Of a DNA stretch of 64,000 bases, positions 47,711 through 58,874 are shown piece by piece. A program made the position numbers and the translations under genes. The stretch is from Silene latifolia. Its lineage: Eukaryota > Streptophyta > Magnoliopsida > Caryophyllales > Caryophyllaceae. The stretch lies in assembly GCF_048544455.1 (NCBI RefSeq), contig NC_133537.1:313864238-313928237 (forward strand), in the 5' to 3' direction. Positions within the stretch are counted from its first letter, which is position 1, and every line of letters starts with the position of its first letter. The notes beneath the pieces were generated by a model that did not search any database, was not told where the DNA came from, and saw nothing but the letters and a program-made list of their open reading frames with translations.

Positions 47711-49028
47711 TTTTTTTTCTCTTGATTTTCTATATCATTAATTCAAATATGACATCACTATAGTCACACATAGATATCCAGAATAACATAGATATACCGA
47801 ATTAAAGTCGAGTATATAACTTATATACTCCGTATTTTCATACATTCTTATACCTTTTGAGTGTAATTCAACTTGTTTTAAGTGACATTTGGCAATGATG
47901 AAGATAGACGACATGGGACATTTCACATTATATAGAACAATACATATATATATATATACGGAGTAATTTAAGTATTATCGGTTGATTAACAATGTCAATA
48001 AACGAAGATATACAGATCCAAAACAGACTGTTAAATCAGATTGTTTTTGTTTTTCTTTTCTAACTTTTTTCTACTACAACAACTTGAATAAAATGGTCAT
48101 GACAATGAGGTAGACAGTCGAAATCCGAAATGTTGAAGACCCCAATAACCTTAACAATGTGCCAGAATTAAAATTTACAACCCTATAACAGTCATACTAC
48201 AGTATATAATTAAGCTTATCTTATCAGAAACAGAACGTAACATACCTCACAGCAGCAATAATAAAGCGTCGCAACGCTCAATGTTGAAAGGAAATGGCGG
48301 AACCTTGAATAGCGTCGCACTCAAATTTTTGGTCGTCTCCGTATTCGTAAGATGGATAACTAAGAGATAAGCTGGTGAAATAATAACGACGATTTTGTAT
48401 GAATAGTAGTATGGGATGTGGTGTGGCACTGTGGCCTGTGGGTCGACAAATATGCAACTTGTTACTTGCTCTATATACTAGTCCAACATATGCCAAAACA
48501 CTATCAAAGACAATTCAACCAATTTTTAAATTGTCATTTTAATGTCTAATGTACACAATTTTTGATAGGAAAGTGCTCCCTCTCTCTCTCTATAAGGTTT
48601 ACATTCCGTAGGGGGTAAGAGTTAAAGGAGGGTGCATGAGAATTTGAGGAAGAAAATGCAAGCCGATGTACGTGTCGACTACAGATTAGAGTAAGCCACT
48701 AAATACAAATAACGTAGGAATAAAAAAGCCTTTGAACGTTATTATTATGAAATGATGTAAAAAGAAAAATTAGGACTAATGTTTACTCGTCTTAATTAAT
48801 TAATTAATTCTCTATTTTCCTTAAAAAAAAAATAATAATTCTCTATTTTGCCAATGTTTTATTTTAATCAATCTAGCAAATTATACATTTTCTAAAGACT
48901 AATGAAATTGAGTTTTGAATTTTAATCAATATGAATCACAATAGATTCAAATTTAGCTCAAATCCAATGAATCGTATCTTAATATTTTGGATATAATAAT
49001 GAATTTAAATTTGAACCCCAAAACTATA
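47711..49028. other. Upstream region of the synthase gene and spacer
   Basis: Presumed promoter and 5' leader on the minus side. Contains (TA) tracts near 47,945, a CT tract near 48,580 and AT-rich DNA. No second gene or long repeat was recognised. Confidence 0.4.
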
Positions 49029-49118
49029 CTCCTTCTGTCCCACTAAATAATTTACACTTATTTTTATTTTATGAGGAGGAAATAAAGCAAGTGTAAACTA
49101 TTGACTGAGACGGGGATG
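49029..49118. mobile_element. Stowaway-type MITE, about 90 bp
   Basis: TA flanks both ends. The left end is CTCCTTCTGTCCCACTAAAT; the right end reads, in reverse complement, CATCCCCGTCTCAGTCAATA. AAATAATTTACACTT and AAGTGTAAACTATT fold back on each other. Confidence 0.7.
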
Positions 49119-49204
49119 TATTCCGTACAAAGTTTACAAAATTTGACATTCCCAACTCGTTTGATAGGCTTAAATTGGGTCTGATTTTGTGTATAGTTAA
49201 CCAC

Positions 49205-49395
49205 TATTTAGTTACAATTAGTCTCATTATAGACGGATATATCCGTCTAAAATAAAAGACGGGTCAAATATGCTTAAAGTGGTAACATTTTTGGCCCCCA
49301 ACTTATTGTTTGTCTTATGATTAAAGTGGATGAATATCTGACCCGTTTATAACTATAGACGAATATCTCCCTTCTATAATGAGAATTTGTGATTT
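49205..49395. mobile_element. Foldback MITE, about 190 bp
   Basis: Left ATTAGTCTCATTATAGACGG and right CTTCTATAATGAGAATTTGT are imperfect inverted repeats. A related half copy (CTTAAATGAGAATTTGTGAT) occurs near 49,870. The target duplication was not resolved. Confidence 0.55.
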
Positions 49396-49889
49396 AGTTA
49401 ATCAACTTATTGTTATAGTTAGACAAAGATCATGAGGTTAAAGTAACTCAAAAAGTGAAAGGCACGACTATACACTTATTTTTCTCCCAAAAACTATGAG
49501 TGTCGTATAGAACACCACGTATCCCTTTGTTTCTCCGATCCAATGTAGTAGTACTAATGATTGGAAAGAAATATTTAGTGAAAACTATGGACTATATTCT
49601 TTACATCTAAGCTATTATAATAATTATATTTGGTGGATAATATTTAGGTGTGAGGAGAACGGACCTCCCAGAAGATACGAATTTTTCATTACTCTATTAG
49701 TATGTCTCCCTTAACATGATACAGAGTACTATTTGTCTTAAGATTAAAACGGATCGAGTATATACCATTTGTGTATATAACGATTGACGCGGGAAAAGCT
49801 ATATATTTGTCTTATAGATAATTGGTATGATACTTGACCTGTTTTAAGCATATGACGGATAGTACTGTCTTAAATGAGAATTTGTGATG

Positions 49890-51015
49890 GACTATATATT
49901 GGAGTTGCGGTGGCAAATGGGTCAATCGGGTGGGTATGAGTCGGGTCAATTTAGGTGGGGTCATTTCGGGTCTGTCATACATTTAGGATCGGGTTGGGTC
50001 GGATCAGGTCATTTCGGGTCTCGGGTCAATTTCGGGCGACCTGTTGTCGGGTCACTTCATGTCAGCTCACTTTCGGATATGGTCATTTTAGGTCGGATCG
50101 CTTTCGGGTTAATAATTAAAACACTTTAATTAGTATAATTTTGATTAAGAAATACATTTTGCAAATTTAACTATGTATTATCAAAATTGTACTAATTAAA
50201 GTGTTTTAATCATTGTCAAAACATGACCCGACCCGTAAAACCGACCCGGGTTTTTAGGATCAAAGACCCGTAAATCTTGACCCCTAAGAAATGACCCGAA
50301 CCAAAATGACCCGTTATTTTAGGGTCGAAACCCGACCGACGGATCAAAGATAATCTAAGAATATTATTAAAATATTAATATTTTTATATTATATTAGAAA
50401 TAATAAATATAAAAAGTCTTATTTTATATTTTTAATTAAAAATTAATTTAAAAGTCAGTTTTATATAACTTTTATATCATTAAATAATAAAAGAATTATT
50501 AAAATAATAAATATAATAATATTATTAATATTAAATATGATTTAATTTTTAATAGTATGTTTTTTCCGCTGAAAAATGATAAAATAATAGACGCCATAAA
50601 CTTTTATCTAACCCGTATTCTGATCCTAACCCGACCCGAGACCTGTATGATCCGACCCATATTCTGACCCAACCCGGGACCCGATCCGCCCGACAGGTCT
50701 AGTTGTAACCAATGAAACTCTATTTTGATATATATAACATTAATAAGACTTAGTACTTGTGGTTTCGGGTCATTTTAGGCCATTTTAAGTCATTTTGGAT
50801 CGGCTCAATTATTGATCGCATTTTTAAGTGTCAGGTCATCTTCGGGTCAACATTGGGTCGATCAAGGTTCTAGTCGGGTTTGGGTTGGGTCGGGTCAATT
50901 CGAATTTCGGGTAGTATTCAGGTCAAGCAAGTTCGGGTCACTTTCAGATCTCGATTTAACCTTTATCAAATCGGATCATTTGGGCGGATCAACTTTGCCA
51001 GGGTCTATATTTGAG
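49890..51015. repeat. GGGTC-rich degenerate repeat block
   Basis: About 220 bases dense in GGGTCA, TTTCGGGTC and CGGGTCAATTT (49,905-50,110). The complementary ACCCGACCC form is found at 50,222-50,345 and 50,625-50,700, and the forward form again at 50,763-51,000. AT-rich DNA lies in between. The alternation of orientations suggests a foldback or nested MITE family. Open frames across it are artefacts. Confidence 0.55.
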
Positions 51016-51020
51016 TGGTA

Positions 51021-51110
51021 CTCCCTCCGTCCCAATCAATTGTTATCTATGTTTGAAATTCCTTTTACAGAAAAACACAATAAATAACAATTGTCTGGGA
51101 TAGACGGATT
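51021..51110. mobile_element. Stowaway-type MITE, about 90 bp
   Basis: Left CTCCCTCCGTCCCAATCAAT after GTA; right ACAATTGTCTGGGATAGACG then GATTA. The ends pair imperfectly, and ATTGTTATCTAT faces AAATAACAATTG. It lies beside the GGGTC block. Confidence 0.7.
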
Positions 51111-51219
51111 ACTAATAACAATTCCTACGATTCAAAATCGAATGGAGGTTTGATGTCGGGAGCGCCTTACTTTCGGACCACATATTACATGTACATTTTG
51201 TTTTAGCTTTTAATTTTTA

Positions 51220-51651
51220 CTAGTTTTATACCCGTGCAAAAAAATGCACGGTTCGTAATAGCAGGCGCTATCATTAGATACATAAACATATAATTGAGCG
51301 TGATTAAGTGTTAAATACCGTGACAATATAAATGGTCCATATTTGGAGATTCGAATATTTGATAAATATTAGATTTGAATATTAGATAATAAACAACCGC
51401 ATTTTATTAGAATTATATTAAAGGTATTTGACATGTTAGACCCGTTGAATATACGAGTATGTAAATTGCAACATTTTATGTAATTTGTGACATTTTAACT
51501 TATGTTTTAACATAAGTAATTAAAATAGGAATAAAAATTAAGTTGATGGGAGAGAGTAATTAAATAGAATATGAACATGGAGGGACCCACATGTGAATAC
51601 TCAATAGCCAATCAAAAGTCAAGAAAAAACTTGGCTTTTATACTATTTAGA
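51220..51651 (-). mobile_element. Short non-autonomous Helitron, 432 bp
   Basis: On the minus strand it begins TCTAAATAGTATAAAAGCC after an A. It ends with the hairpin CCGTGCA-T(n)-TGCACGG, then GTATAAAA and CTAG, followed by T. An A|TC...CTRR|T insertion with a 3' hairpin about 8 bases from CTAG is the Helitron signature. There is no coding capacity. Confidence 0.75.
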
Positions 51652-52003
51652 TGTTGTTTAAAATGTTTTTGGATATAAAATTAGTGTATCAAATGTATTT
51701 TTAATTTAAAATATTTCTGAAATTGTGTTAGAAAATTGTTTCTTAATGACTAAAATTCTCAACATGATTACATAAAAATAAGTTGTCATTTAGTAATTAT
51801 TTATCCACTTCAGTGGATCTAAAGTTTTGTTTCAAATTATGCATTGAATTGAATTACCTAATTTACTTCATATTTTACTCTATGAAAGCCTACTGTCATT
51901 ATAATAATAATGAATAATTCAATTTGAATAAGTTGTTGAATACTTTTATATTTCTTGGCTAATTTAAAGGTGATGGATCTAAAGTTGATTTATATATAGG
52001 GGA

Positions 52004-52506
52004 TTGTACTTTTTAACTATATAATATCATCTTATTATCATATAATATAGAGTTCATTAATAATTAATATGGAAAATAGGAGAGAGAATTAAAAGTAAGA
52101 AAGTGGGTTAATTAAATGTGCTTATGAACGTGGGTTTAAAAAAAAAATAGAATTTACTTTTCCATGTCCTAAATTTTAGGAACCAATAAGATCATCTTAA
52201 ATGCTTTAGCTTTTATATATAGGGGATTCTCGTGATGTACATGTATATCAACGTGGTCTGTCTTTCACCCCTTATTGCGTTGCTTTTGCTCTATATTCTA
52301 TAATAATTTGCCTCTTTAAACTTGTCAAATTAGTCGAAACCTTTTCTAATTATAATTTAAACTGACCTTAACCATGATCTAATTGACCTTGATATGTATT
52401 CGAAATGATGGGTTAGTTAAGGATTGTTATTTGTTAATCTTCGGCGTATATGTTGGATTCATTTTTTCATATTAATAGTACTCTGTATTTATCTAAATTA
52501 ACTTTA
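52004..52506. other. AT-rich spacer with a second Helitron-like 5' end
   Basis: A minus-strand TCCCCTATATATAAAAGC after A ends at 52,226, and a diverged one (TCCCCTATATATAAATC) at 52,003, both like Helitron 5' termini. The matching 3' hairpin and CTRR ends were not found. No gene is seen. Confidence 0.35.
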
Positions 52507-52944
52507 GGGATATTCTCTCGTGTACCCCCGAACTTTTTCGTTTTTTATGGTGTACCCTCATTTTTTGCAAAAAAACTTTTTGAAACAATAATTCATGATA
52601 CGAGTTGTAAAACGGTAATTTTTTTTTCAAACCAATTATCTCGTCAAGGCCTTCAATTTGAAAAAAAAATTCACCGCTTTTTGAACTCGTAGCCGGTAGT
52701 TATGGTTGGTCAAACATTTTTTAACGAATAAACTTTGACCGACCATAATTCCCGACTACAAGTTGAGACGTCGGTGAATTTTTTTTCAAACGGAAGACCT
52801 CTTAAAGACAGTCAATATGGGAAAAAAGTTTATCGTATTCTGAACTTGTAGCCAAGAGTTATTGACGGTCAAAGTTTTTTTGCATGAAAAGAAGGGTATA
52901 TCATAGAAAATGAAAAAGTTGAGGGGTACACGAGAGAATATCCC
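52507..52944. mobile_element. Palindromic foldback MITE, 438 bp
   Basis: Left GGGATATTCTCTCGTGTACC and right GGTACACGAGAGAATATCCC are inverted repeats extending about 75 bases with mismatches. A further inverted pair (GTTATGGTTGGTCAAA and TTTGACCGACCATAA) lies around the centre, so nearly the whole element can fold on itself. No target duplication beyond TA or TTA was established. Confidence 0.8.
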
Positions 52945-53473
52945 ATATTATTATAAATTTTTTTATACCCTTATTAAAGTACTCCGTAGTTACCAAAATT
53001 TATGTGTGTATTGCAAAGTAAAGCGTCTCACACAAGAGATCCTTTTTTTAAATATATATATATTGAATTAGTGTCCACCAGTAAAACATGTTGGATACTT
53101 AAAAATTAAATAATGATTATAAATATTACTACAAATCCTATCTTAAGCATTGATAATATTTGTAATAATTATAAATTTTGTATAAGGATATTGTTGTGAT
53201 TCTGTTGGATTAGATATGACCTCTTATAATAAAAATGTTCAGATTGATTTCTATTTGACTTATTTGTGACTAAAAATCATTATTTCTATGTCCCAAATGA
53301 ACCAATAATTAAGGTGGAAACACTTTTAAATTAGTGAAATCTGAAAAAAAAAAAAAAAAAAACATAATTTTGTAATCTTACATGTATAATATGAGCGAGC
53401 ACAAATTTTTAATTAACACTGCGATCCCACTTACTAGATTTTCTAGCTATGACAATGCTCATAAGAGTCCTAA
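52945..53473. other. AT-rich spacer
   Basis: No gene or recognisable repeat apart from an A-run near 53,345. Confidence 0.4.
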
Positions 53474-53481
53474 CGAGGACT

Positions 53482-53955
53482 CAGGGCCGTCCCTGACAAT
53501 TTGAAGACCCTGTGCGACATCTTAAATGTAGGCCCTTAATCAACGGTGCGGCTTAAGTTAATAATATATATTTTCTTAATAAATAACAAGCACTCTTCCA
53601 CGAACAGTTATAGATATTAATGTTTCCTTAGTAAAACATGTGGATGAAAATGCCATAATGGTTAACATTAGCATTGTCACAAACAAGCACCCCAGGTTCG
53701 ATTCCAGCATGTAGCATGTTGCAGTTTTTCTTTATTTTAAATGTGCAAAATTTAAGTAAAAAAAGCTGACAGTGCGAGTCGAACTCATATCTCCGCGTCA
53801 AAAGTACCACCCAATTACCACTGAGACGCTAGACACTTCTTGAAACAAGTACTTGCTATTATGTATATATAATAAGACATCAGATTAGATTGGGCCCTCT
53901 TAAGTTGGAGGCCCTGTTCGGCCGCGCGGGTTGTACACCCATCCAGCCGGGCCTG
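53482..53955. mobile_element. hAT-type non-autonomous element, 474 bp, carrying two tRNA-like modules
   Basis: An 8-base duplication CGAGGACT flanks it (53,474-53,481 and 53,956-53,963), the length made by hAT transposases. The ends CAGGGCCGTCC and, in reverse complement, CAGGCCCGGCTGG are short imperfect inverted repeats. Inside, a + module has a perfect Pol III B box (GGTTCGATTCC, 53,695-53,705) and a T5 run at 53,725. A minus module has an A-box-like TCAGTGGTAATTGGG, B-box-like GAGTTCGACTC (53,776-53,786) and a T7 run at about 53,757. They converge. Confidence 0.75.
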
Positions 53956-53963
53956 CGAGGACT

Positions 53964-54582
53964 TTGATCCAGTCCGAAATAAAATAAGCTACCACATCGA
54001 TCGAATATGACTTAATAACACCCCAAACAGAAAGTAGACAATTAAAAGTGACCAAATTTGAACCCTACTCGATTAACAAGTTTGCAAGTTATATATAGTT
54101 ATTTTGTACCCCAACATCTTAAACCGGACAACGTTACAAAATATCTTACATATTTCTCACAATGAAAGCTAGAATAAAATTTGAGAGAAGTCTAATATAT
54201 GCCGACGAAACTAAGATCTTAATGTTTATATAGAAGTCTGTTATACATTAAAATCAAATATAAACGGCAATCAATCATAAAACCTGAAAACAATGAATAT
54301 AACAAAGAAGCATTTTATTAGGATTGGAAATACTATACATATCGTGTACATACTCTTGTAGGATAGGATACCGATTTGGGAAAGATTCGATAATCCATGC
54401 ACCAAATCGGTATCCCATTCCTACTAACATTTCCCGATCCTAAAAACATTAATGGCAAAACTAAAAGAATGGATCAACAATAAAATTTATGAAAAGATCT
54501 AAAGACCGAGTTTTTGTTAGGAATCATCGTGTCAATTGCTTTCGTTGTGTTGGATAAACCAGTGACGTGGTTACCTCCGATA
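53964..54582. other. AT-rich spacer
   Basis: No supported gene. The inverted words ATAGGATACCGATTTGG and CCAAATCGGTATCCCATTCC (about 54,362-54,423) form a hairpin of about 15 bases with a loop of about 30. Confidence 0.4.
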
Positions 54583-54587
54583 ACCTC

Positions 54588-56865
54588 TGTGACACCCCCG
54601 AATTTCTACGAAAAGAAGATGCAAATTTTGCAGCGGAAAAAGCGATGTTTTAAAAACTTTGATATTGAAAACCGCGGAGTCACTATCTAAACCGAAAAGT
54701 CAAGTTAAGGAAAACTTTTATACAAATACAACTTATCTAAGAATGAGGGATCTTAGTCCCTAAATAAAATACAAGATAAAACTTGGACGATTCTAGACTA
54801 CAATGAGGAAGGTCATTCGTTATAACTTATAAGGACAACGCTCGCTAGCTCACACTAGTCTTCACCCCAAGTAGCACCGACTAATACCTGTCATTCATGT
54901 AAACATGAACGCCAAAGTCAGTGGGGGAGTGACTCAAGGTTCTCCCAGCCATATTATATCAAAATGAACATAACAAAGAACTCAAATAAGGCAAGGCATA
55001 ATAAATACGGGATACAATTCACTTGAACAAATAAGCATGGGATCATTCATGTTAGAATAATAAGAGAAAGCAAGATAGAATATCAAATGAGCATGTCATA
55101 GGCATATTTAAATAAGTGAAGTAAATTAAAGAACATAGATACGGTTAGTTAATCACAAGCACGAATTCCAATGAGATGTGACATATGCAACTATCCAAAT
55201 TACACAAGACTAGTACTTAAGTCAAGTGAGATAGATAAACGAGTAGTTAATCATCGCAATACATATATTTGAAAACCATAGCCATTGCTTTGGAAATCTT
55301 CTAACAAACCTTGCACGGGACGTGGGTATTAACGTCACATGCACACTCATGGCTTGCATCTCACCATAAGAACGGATGAGAGCATCAATCCCGACGATCA
55401 TATCGGAACTAAAAGGCTTGCATATCACCTCTAGTGTCCGATAGGACCAAGACTCTTACATTCAACCACATAAGACGTAAACTCTCGTGTAGAAAGACAT
55501 ATGCCAATGACCATAATCAAGCAAGACATTTATTTCTCTAAGACTCAATTCCTCCTGGTAGGATGACGATAATATATACAGTCCTAGTCTAAACCTGGCC
55601 AGACTCTCGGGGTGTACTTTTTCCGACTCGATAAGCGATACACGTTTCGCTTCCAAGACTCAATCGACAGAACGGAAGTCGAGTACCCCGAATTCGGCAG
55701 AACGACACGAAAGAGGCAGAAATAGCATTAGTTAACCAACACTTGGCAGAACGGCACAAGTAAGGCGTAAAGATAAGTCAAGCAAGAAGGCATAGCGTTA
55801 TGGCATTTTCACAAGAATACGACTCATTACAAGTAGTTGCTTAGAATAAATCACTCATACTTGAAATATGATGGAAACATGAAAATGAGCAAGTAATAAC
55901 CCATAAATGAAATATACTAAGTCATTTCATACTTGTATAACATGGCTAAACATTTTATTTCATATTTACAAGTTACTTGAGTTTAAAATAGAACAAGCGA
56001 TAACAAATGAATTAAGTGATACGAAATACGAGGCAAAACGTTAACAAACAAATGAGAACTCAAATATGAAGCATATAACATCATTTTATACTTTTCTAAG
56101 ATGAATAAACATTGTACTTCATATTTACATGTTACTTTAACATAATATAAACAAACGATAACAAATAAACTAAGCAAGTTAGACACACCACGTAGAATGT
56201 CACACTTAAGCCGAATAATCAAAACCGTCATTTAATATGTGAATGAGGCATAGTCAAATAGTTCTAATGTTAAACAAATGTTATCATACCCTCCATAGGC
56301 CTTAGATCAAAGGTCTAAGTCAAAAATAATAAGGTAAGGCGAGAAAATAAGGTTTATCGGTCACAGCACAACTTTGGCAAAGTTGCACGATCAACTCACC
56401 CTGCACGGTTCAAGTTGCACGGTCAAAGTCTTACCCAACTCGCACGGTCAACTCGCCCTGCACGGTCAAAGGCTCACTGGAAGTCATTCTCAACTCGCAT
56501 GGTTGGGGGACTACTTTGACTCCTTTTCGTAAAATTGCCATATCTCCTTTATTTCTTGGTCATTTTGGGCGTGCAACCTACCGTTATAATCGTAAGAGGA
56601 CAAGCTAAATCCTCGACTTGGAATTACATCAATATCAGATATATAACTCGAGATATGGTCATTTAAAGTTGACTCTTCATATTTACGACTTCCAAACTTG
56701 CTATTATTTACTCAATTTCATTCCAACTTTCATGTAACATGTTTAAACATGTGAATGCATAACATAGTGTCTCAAATGCTACATTTATATGTCCAATAAT
56801 GATTTATAAGACTCTTGAACGTATTGGTCTTAAACCAACATAACCAATTACAAGAATCGTCAACA
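54588..56865 (-). repeat. Probable solo or orphan LTR, gypsy type
   Basis: On the minus strand it would run TGTTGACGATTC at 56,865 to GGGGGTGTCACA at 54,588, a TG...CA unit of 2,278 bases with TGT/ACA ends. No primer site adjoins it and no pol domain is inside. A cluster of GCACGGTCAA-type words lies at 56,375-56,475. Borders are uncertain, because an ACCTC repeat at 54,583 and 56,887 would place the right edge about 20 bases further on. Confidence 0.5.
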
Positions 56866-56880
56866 ATGGAAAACCGCAAC

Positions 56881-57085
56881 TATAATACCTCAGATTTATG
56901 AGCCGATGGGTACTCTATCGAGTAGAGCTTACTCTGTCGAGTAAGTTAGTTTTGCATTCTGGAGTACGTTCTGCCTGTTGGACACTCGATCGAGTAGGCG
57001 GTACTTGATCGAGTAAGTCGGGTTATACGAGTTTTTGGCCGGGTTTGATAGCAACGCATGAAAAGGTAATATAAAGTAATTCCGC
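56881..57085 (+). repeat. U3 fragment of a chromovirus LTR related to elements B and C
   Basis: Starts TATAATACCTCAG (from TGTAATACC) and contains four motif copies (CTCTATCGAG, CTCTGTCGAG, CTCGATCGAG, CTTGATCGAG). GGTTTGATAGCAACGCATGA then matches the region just before the TATA box in element C. It stops about there, so only U3 remains. Confidence 0.7.
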
Positions 57086-57130
57086 CGGTGCTTTAGACAT
57101 CTACAGGAAACAGGGTAAGACTGCAATCCC

Positions 57131-58408
57131 TGTTAGGTTTATTTACCTATTATTAGACTCCTCTAATAGTGAACTAATTAACTTCTTAATTATTTGTTCT
57201 TTAGATCTAGTGCATGCATAACAAAATAAGAGATTTATAAGAAAAACAATGTCCCTTACATTGTATATTGGTTTAAAATTAATGGGCACAAATAAGGTCA
57301 CCTTCTTTATTTGTTCTTGAGCTTAATATGTTGGATGATCCTCCAAAATCCCAAAGTATAGATCCTCCTTAGATTGCACCCAAGACTTATCCCTTAAACT
57401 AGTATACTAATTAACTAGATTAATAAACTAGTATCTTTAAAATGTGTTCTAATATGTTTATTATTACTACACTAGTAACCTTGTTGATATTAGAATTTAT
57501 GAACAATTTATAAGGTTAATAAAAGCTTGTTTTAGAGAGATTTTGAGAGAATATCGAGCATTTGCATGTGATGTGTTAGAATGAAAAATAAGAGAACAAA
57601 AATCTCTTAAGAGGAGGAGGGAGGGCTGGATGGAGCAAGGAGAAGGTGCCAAAAATTGGCATCTTACTTTATGCTTTTTCTCTTCACAACATATTAGGTG
57701 TGTAAGAATTGTAGGATAGGTATGATTACCTATTTTATCAAATAAAATAAAACAACCACAATTCATCACTACTCCCTCCATAATTCGGTCCATATCACAT
57801 AAAATGGACTACCATTTTATTTTATCAATTTGTCATTTGTCACACAATATGTCACATGTAATATGGTACATGTTATTAATTAATTTAATGCATATTTATC
57901 ACATAAATATCATTTTATAAATTAATCAAATTACATACAACAAATTGACTAGTGATACTTGATCACATAAATAAAATGGGTCATATAATTAGAATTCACA
58001 ACATCTTGTAATTATAACTAACCATTCATTCTTATCTCAATTGTTTCACAAACAATAAACAATTTTAGTAATATAGTATTTCAATTACTAAAATAAATCT
58101 TATTTAATTCCATTATAATAAGATATTAATATTCTCTCTCACAATTAAATTGTTCATTTTAAGGAATTGATTAACTTGTATCATCATACAATTAATCAAT
58201 TTGTCTATTAAGGGAATTGTCCTTTAGGTGTGACCTTAAGGGATCAACTGATCACCACCGTCATACGACAGTAATGTCAAACTCTAGTTAGCTAATCATT
58301 ACCGATTAATGTTGATCAGTTGATTATAAAATGAATCATCCCTCACGTATTCTTAATATGAGATTTAAACATGTGATCGCACTATTGTTGATGACACATA
58401 TTCCAACA
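57131..58408 (-). repeat. 3' LTR of a Ty1/copia element
   Basis: On the minus strand it runs TGTTGGAATATGTGTC at 58,408 to CCTAACA at 57,131. The flanking internal sequence ends with ACAAGTGTG...GATAAGTGGAAGAT, the purine-rich end typical of copia elements. It is 1,278 bases long. The copia protein domains are absent from the window. Confidence 0.7.
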
Positions 58409-58830
58409 ATCTTCCACTTATCCGAGACAAGTGTGCGTCACCAATTCTCTTGTTCTATTACAATCTCCCACTTAATGTAAGGTGTCTCGCAAGTCGTACT
58501 TGCACTTGATCATATCTTGAGTGGTTTCCTCGATCTGGAGTGTAACTGTCTGACCGGAATTATCTACCGTAGATACCTTCCGAGCGTGGCCACGTATTTC
58601 CAGTTCACTACTCCTCGAGTGGCCTTGAGATTTCAAACAACCATGACAAGGGGTGGACAATTCCTATCGCAATATTCCCTTTGTTCAGCCACAATTCATC
58701 ATAACCCAAAATATACCCATTTGACCTCATTTACGACAGTAGTAGAGCATAAATCAAAGCTAATCAGAAATTTGTGCCAACTTGGGCGAATAGTCTCTAG
58801 TCAAAAGAATTGACTCATAAGAACGTTATA
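58409..58830 (-). other. Internal 3' remnant of the copia element
   Basis: About 420 bases containing, on the minus strand, a second AAGTGGGAGATTGT polypurine-like word near 58,465. No RT or RNase H motif was recognised. It ends where the Athila LTR region begins. Confidence 0.5.
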
Positions 58831-58874
58831 ACAGCTCTTTCCACGACTAGGCTTTATGAATTACCAGAACTCTA

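Noticed and set aside
49884..51087. Open frames rich in Gly, Ser and Phe
   Set aside because: They are translations of GGGTC word repeats with no domain and no conserved start.
53649..53710. A functional tRNA gene
   Set aside because: The B box is good, but no acceptor stem or anticodon arm folds convincingly; it is treated as a tRNA-like module.
54583..56891. ACCTC as target duplication of the 54.6-56.9 kb LTR
   Set aside because: Using it would make the LTR end in TATAAT rather than CA; the TG...CA borders at 54,588 and 56,865 fit better, and a 5-base match can arise by chance.
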